Shown: one piece after another, positions 6,998-8,905 of the stretch
How the letters are laid out: each line of letters starts with the position of its first letter
Numbering within the stretch: position 1 is the first letter of the stretch
NCBI GenBank assembly: GCA_037445815.1
Contig: JBBIJV010000152.1
Location: forward strand, 1-8,905
Length of the DNA: 8,905 nt
Source of the DNA: FEN-1219 sp037445815
GTDB taxonomy: Bacteria; Pseudomonadota; Gammaproteobacteria; Steroidobacterales; Rariloculaceae
Direction: 5' to 3'
Made by a program: the position numbers and the translations under genes
The notes under the pieces: model-generated
What the model was told of the DNA's origin: nothing
Databases searched by the model: none
What the model saw: only the letters and a program-made list of their open reading frames with translations

Positions 6998-7006
6998 TGC
7001 CATAAT
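6998..7006 (+). promoter_or_regulatory. Possible extended -10 promoter for the ABC operon
   Basis: TGC followed by CATAAT matches an extended -10 element (TGn-TATAAT) with one mismatch. It would start transcription near 7013, leaving a leader of about 20 bases before the ATG at 7032. No good -35 is spaced correctly; a TTTACA at 6963-6968 is too far upstream. Nearby is the 8-base palindrome CCCTAGGG (6986-6993), which could be an operator but may be chance. Confidence 0.3.
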
Positions 7007-7031
7007 CGCGCACTCGGACTTCGGCTTGATC

Positions 7032-7730
7032 ATGGACGCCACGATTAGGACGCACAATTTGCAGCGCCATTATCAGATGGGCGCCGAGCGGATTCACGCC
7101 TTGCGCGGCGTGGATCTCACCGTGAATCGCGGCGAGTACGTCGCGATCATGGGCCCGTCCGGATCGGGCAAGTCCACGCTGATGAACATGATCGGCTGCC
7201 TCGATACGCCCGACGACGGCGAATACTGGCTGAACGGCAAGCTGGTGTCGGCGATGAAGGACCGCGAGCTTGCGCGCGTGCGCAACAAGGAGGTCGGCTT
7301 CATTTTCCAGACGTTCAATTTGCTGCCGCGCGCCCATGCGCTGCACAACGTGGAGCTGCCGCTGATCTATGCCGGCATGAAGCGCAAGGAGCGGCTCGTG
7401 CGAGCGAAGCAGGCGCTCGAGCGCGTGGGCCTTGGCGAGCGCATGATGCACAGGCCGAGCGAGATGTCGGGCGGGCAAAGGCAGCGCGTCGCCGTGGCGC
7501 GCGCGCTCGTGACGGAGCCGAGCATTCTGCTGGCCGACGAGCCCACCGGAAACCTCGATTCCGCGACGAGCAGCGAAATCATGGCGTTGTTCGATTCGCT
7601 GAACGCGGCGGGTCACACGATCGTGGTCGTGACGCACGAGCACGACATCGCGCTGCATGCGCGGCGGATCATCACGTTCCGCGACGGCACGATTGCCGAA
7701 GACACCATCAACAAAGAGCGAATCCACTGA
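7032..7730 (+). CDS. ABC transporter ATP-binding protein, MacB/LolD type
   Basis: 232 residues from the ATG at 7032, the usual length for a stand-alone ATPase of this group. It hydrolyses ATP on the cytoplasmic side to drive an export or lipoprotein-type permease. All motifs are present: Walker A GPSGSGKST (41-49), Q-loop Gln93 in FIFQTFNLLP, signature MSGGQRQR (145-152, Met replacing the common Leu), Walker B ILLADEP (165-171, catalytic Glu170), D-loop NLDS (174-177) and switch His202. An in-frame GTG at 6978 would add 18 residues, but the family starts near MDATIRTHNLQRHY, and the GTG would cover the possible promoter. Neither start has a clear Shine-Dalgarno, so initiation is uncertain. 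It shares an operon with the adaptor 2 bases downstream. Confidence 0.95.
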   Translation: MDATIRTHNLQRHYQMGAERIHALRGVDLTVNRGEYVAIMGPSGSGKSTLMNMIGCLDTPDDGEYWLNGKLVSAMKDRELARVRNKEVGFIFQTFNLLPRAHALHNVELPLIYAGMKRKERLVRAKQALERVGLGERMMHRPSEMSGGQRQRVAVARALVTEPSILLADEPTGNLDSATSSEIMALFDSLNAAGHTIVVVTHEHDIALHARRIITFRDGTIAEDTINKERIH

Positions 7731-7732
7731 GT

Positions 7733-8905
7733 ATGCGTAGTCTCTTCTGGCTGATCCCGGCCGCTCTGTTGGCCGGTTGCGAACGAGGCGCCGGCGTCGT
7801 GGCCCCGGCCGTATACGACTCGGCCGAAGTCGAGACACGCAGCATTCAGGTCACCGTGGATGCCGCGGGCGTCGTCGAGCCGGAGTCCACTGTCGAGGTG
7901 AAGTCGAAGGCCTCGGGCGAGGTGCTCACGGTGAAGGCCGAAACGGGCGACATCGTCGAAGCGGGCAGCCTGTTGGTCGAGATCGACAAGCGCACGCCGC
8001 GCAATCGACTCGCCGAGACCGAAGCCGCGCTCGCGGCGGCGCAAGCGCGCGCGAAGATCGCGAAGACGCAGATGGAGCGCGCCGAGAAGCTGTACCAGTC
8101 GGGCACTTTGACGCAAAGCGATTACGAACAGACGCAGCTCGAGTACGCGAATGCGGAATCGGCGGTCGTCAGCGCAAGGGTGGCCGTCGAGAACGCCCGC
8201 ATCACCCTCGAGGACACGGACGTGCGCGCGCCGATCACGGGCACGGTGATCGAAAAGACGGTGGAGCCCGGCACGGTCATCGCGTCGACCACGCAAAACG
8301 TCAGCGGCGGCACCACGCTCATGAAGATGGCCGACCTTACGACGGTGCAGGTGCGCACGCGCGTCGACGAGACGGACATCGGCAAGATCAAGCCCGGCAT
8401 GCGCACGAAGGTGACGGTCGCGGCCTATCCGAATCAGCCGTTCGAGGGCGAGGTTCTGAAGATCGAGCCGCAGGCAATCGTCGAGCAGAACGTCACGCAG
8501 TTCTCGGTGCTGATCAAGATCGCGAACAAGAGCGGGCTCTTGAAGCCCGGTATGAACGCCGACGTGCAGATCGAGATCGCGAGCGCCGACGGAGTGCCCG
8601 TGGTGCCGACGGCGGCGTTGCGCGCCGACACCGACGTGCCGTTGACGGCCGTGATGCTCGGCGTCGACGAGGAGAAGCTGCGCAAGCAGATTTGGCCGAA
8701 CGGCGCCCCGGCCGGCACTAAGAAGAACGTCGTGTCGTTCAACGGGCGGCAGGTCGAGCTGCCGGACGGCGTGGACGCCGCAAAGGTCACGGCGCTGTTT
8801 CAAAAGCGGCAGAGCGGCCAGGAGCTGACGGCTGAAGAACGCACGCTGCTGCGCACCGTCTTTCAGCAGGCCGGCGGCTTCCCGGGCGGCGGGGGCGGCG
8901 GCTTC
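7733..8905 (+). CDS. MacA/HlyD-type periplasmic adaptor lipoprotein, 3' truncated by window
   Basis: 391 codons are open to the window edge with no stop. A lipoprotein signal peptide is clear: MRSLFWLIPAALLAGC, lipobox LAGC with Cys16 as the lipid attachment site and Glu at +2. Next come a biotinyl/lipoyl half-domain (about 54-85, ending LLVEID), an alpha-helical hairpin (about 90-155), the second lipoyl half starting VRAPITGTV (164-172), and a beta-barrel (about 203-300) with DETDIGKIKPG (212-222) and LLKPGMNAD (269-277). From about residue 304 there is a segment with charged helices and the Gly-rich end FPGGGGGGF (383-391), where the membrane-proximal domain should be forming. The adaptor would link an inner-membrane permease to an outer-membrane channel. 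It follows the ATPase by 2 bases with only a weak ribosome site, so re-initiation is likely. The permease gene is expected just past the window. Confidence 0.93.
   Translation, partial: MRSLFWLIPAALLAGCERGAGVVAPAVYDSAEVETRSIQVTVDAAGVVEPESTVEVKSKASGEVLTVKAETGDIVEAGSLLVEIDKRTPRNRLAETEAALAAAQARAKIAKTQMERAEKLYQSGTLTQSDYEQTQLEYANAESAVVSARVAVENARITLEDTDVRAPITGTVIEKTVEPGTVIASTTQNVSGGTTLMKMADLTTVQVRTRVDETDIGKIKPGMRTKVTVAAYPNQPFEGEVLKIEPQAIVEQNVTQFSVLIKIANKSGLLKPGMNADVQIEIASADGVPVVPTAALRADTDVPLTAVMLGVDEEKLRKQIWPNGAPAGTKKNVVSFNGRQVELPDGVDAAKVTALFQKRQSGQELTAEERTLLRTVFQQAGGFPGGGGGGF

Noticed and set aside
7613..8803. Minus-strand open frame of 396 codons opposite the adaptor
   Set aside because: Low-complexity Arg/His/Leu composition, while the + strand encodes a clear lipoprotein adaptor.
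1..8905. CRISPR array, tRNA, rRNA or insertion sequence
   Set aside because: No spaced direct repeats, tRNA features such as a T-loop, rRNA segments or transposase were seen. The cloverleaf at 3-102 lacks tRNA loop sequences.

Overview
The window is very G+C-rich DNA with densely packed genes, all on the + strand. The protein families and style suggest a Pseudomonadota bacterium, possibly a gammaproteobacterium of the Steroidobacter/Xanthomonad kind. That placement is tentative, because no rRNA or marker gene is present.

Layout. (1) Positions 1-251 contain no recognisable gene. The first 160 bases are almost entirely inverted repeats: a 9-bp outer stem (3-11 with 94-102) encloses three strong hairpins, and three more hairpins follow. 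A reading frame also runs through this stretch and ends in an ATGA overlap with the next gene, but it is poorly supported as protein. (2) Positions 252-6058 hold two genes overlapping by 4 bases. The first encodes a membrane-anchored BatA/VWA-type protein and the second a 1272-residue DUF4175-type membrane protein with long Gln/Gly-rich coiled-coil stretches. Such pairs usually sit behind a MoxR AAA+ ATPase and a DUF58 protein; those would lie to the left of the window. (3) Positions 6059-6257 are intergenic, with a strong terminator-like hairpin just after the stop and a second possible partner for its right arm. (4) Positions 6258-6920 encode a single dienelactone hydrolase-family enzyme with an intact Cys-Asp-His triad. 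(5) Positions 7032-8905 begin a tripartite ABC export operon: a MacB/LolD-type ATPase, then after a 2-base gap a MacA/HlyD-type lipoprotein adaptor that runs off the right edge. The permease is presumably next.

Functionally, the left module is probably an envelope complex assembled or remodelled by a MoxR-type ATPase. The right module probably exports a small molecule, peptide or lipid across the envelope. The hydrolase between them appears to be its own unit. The least explained part is the palindrome cluster at positions 1-160.
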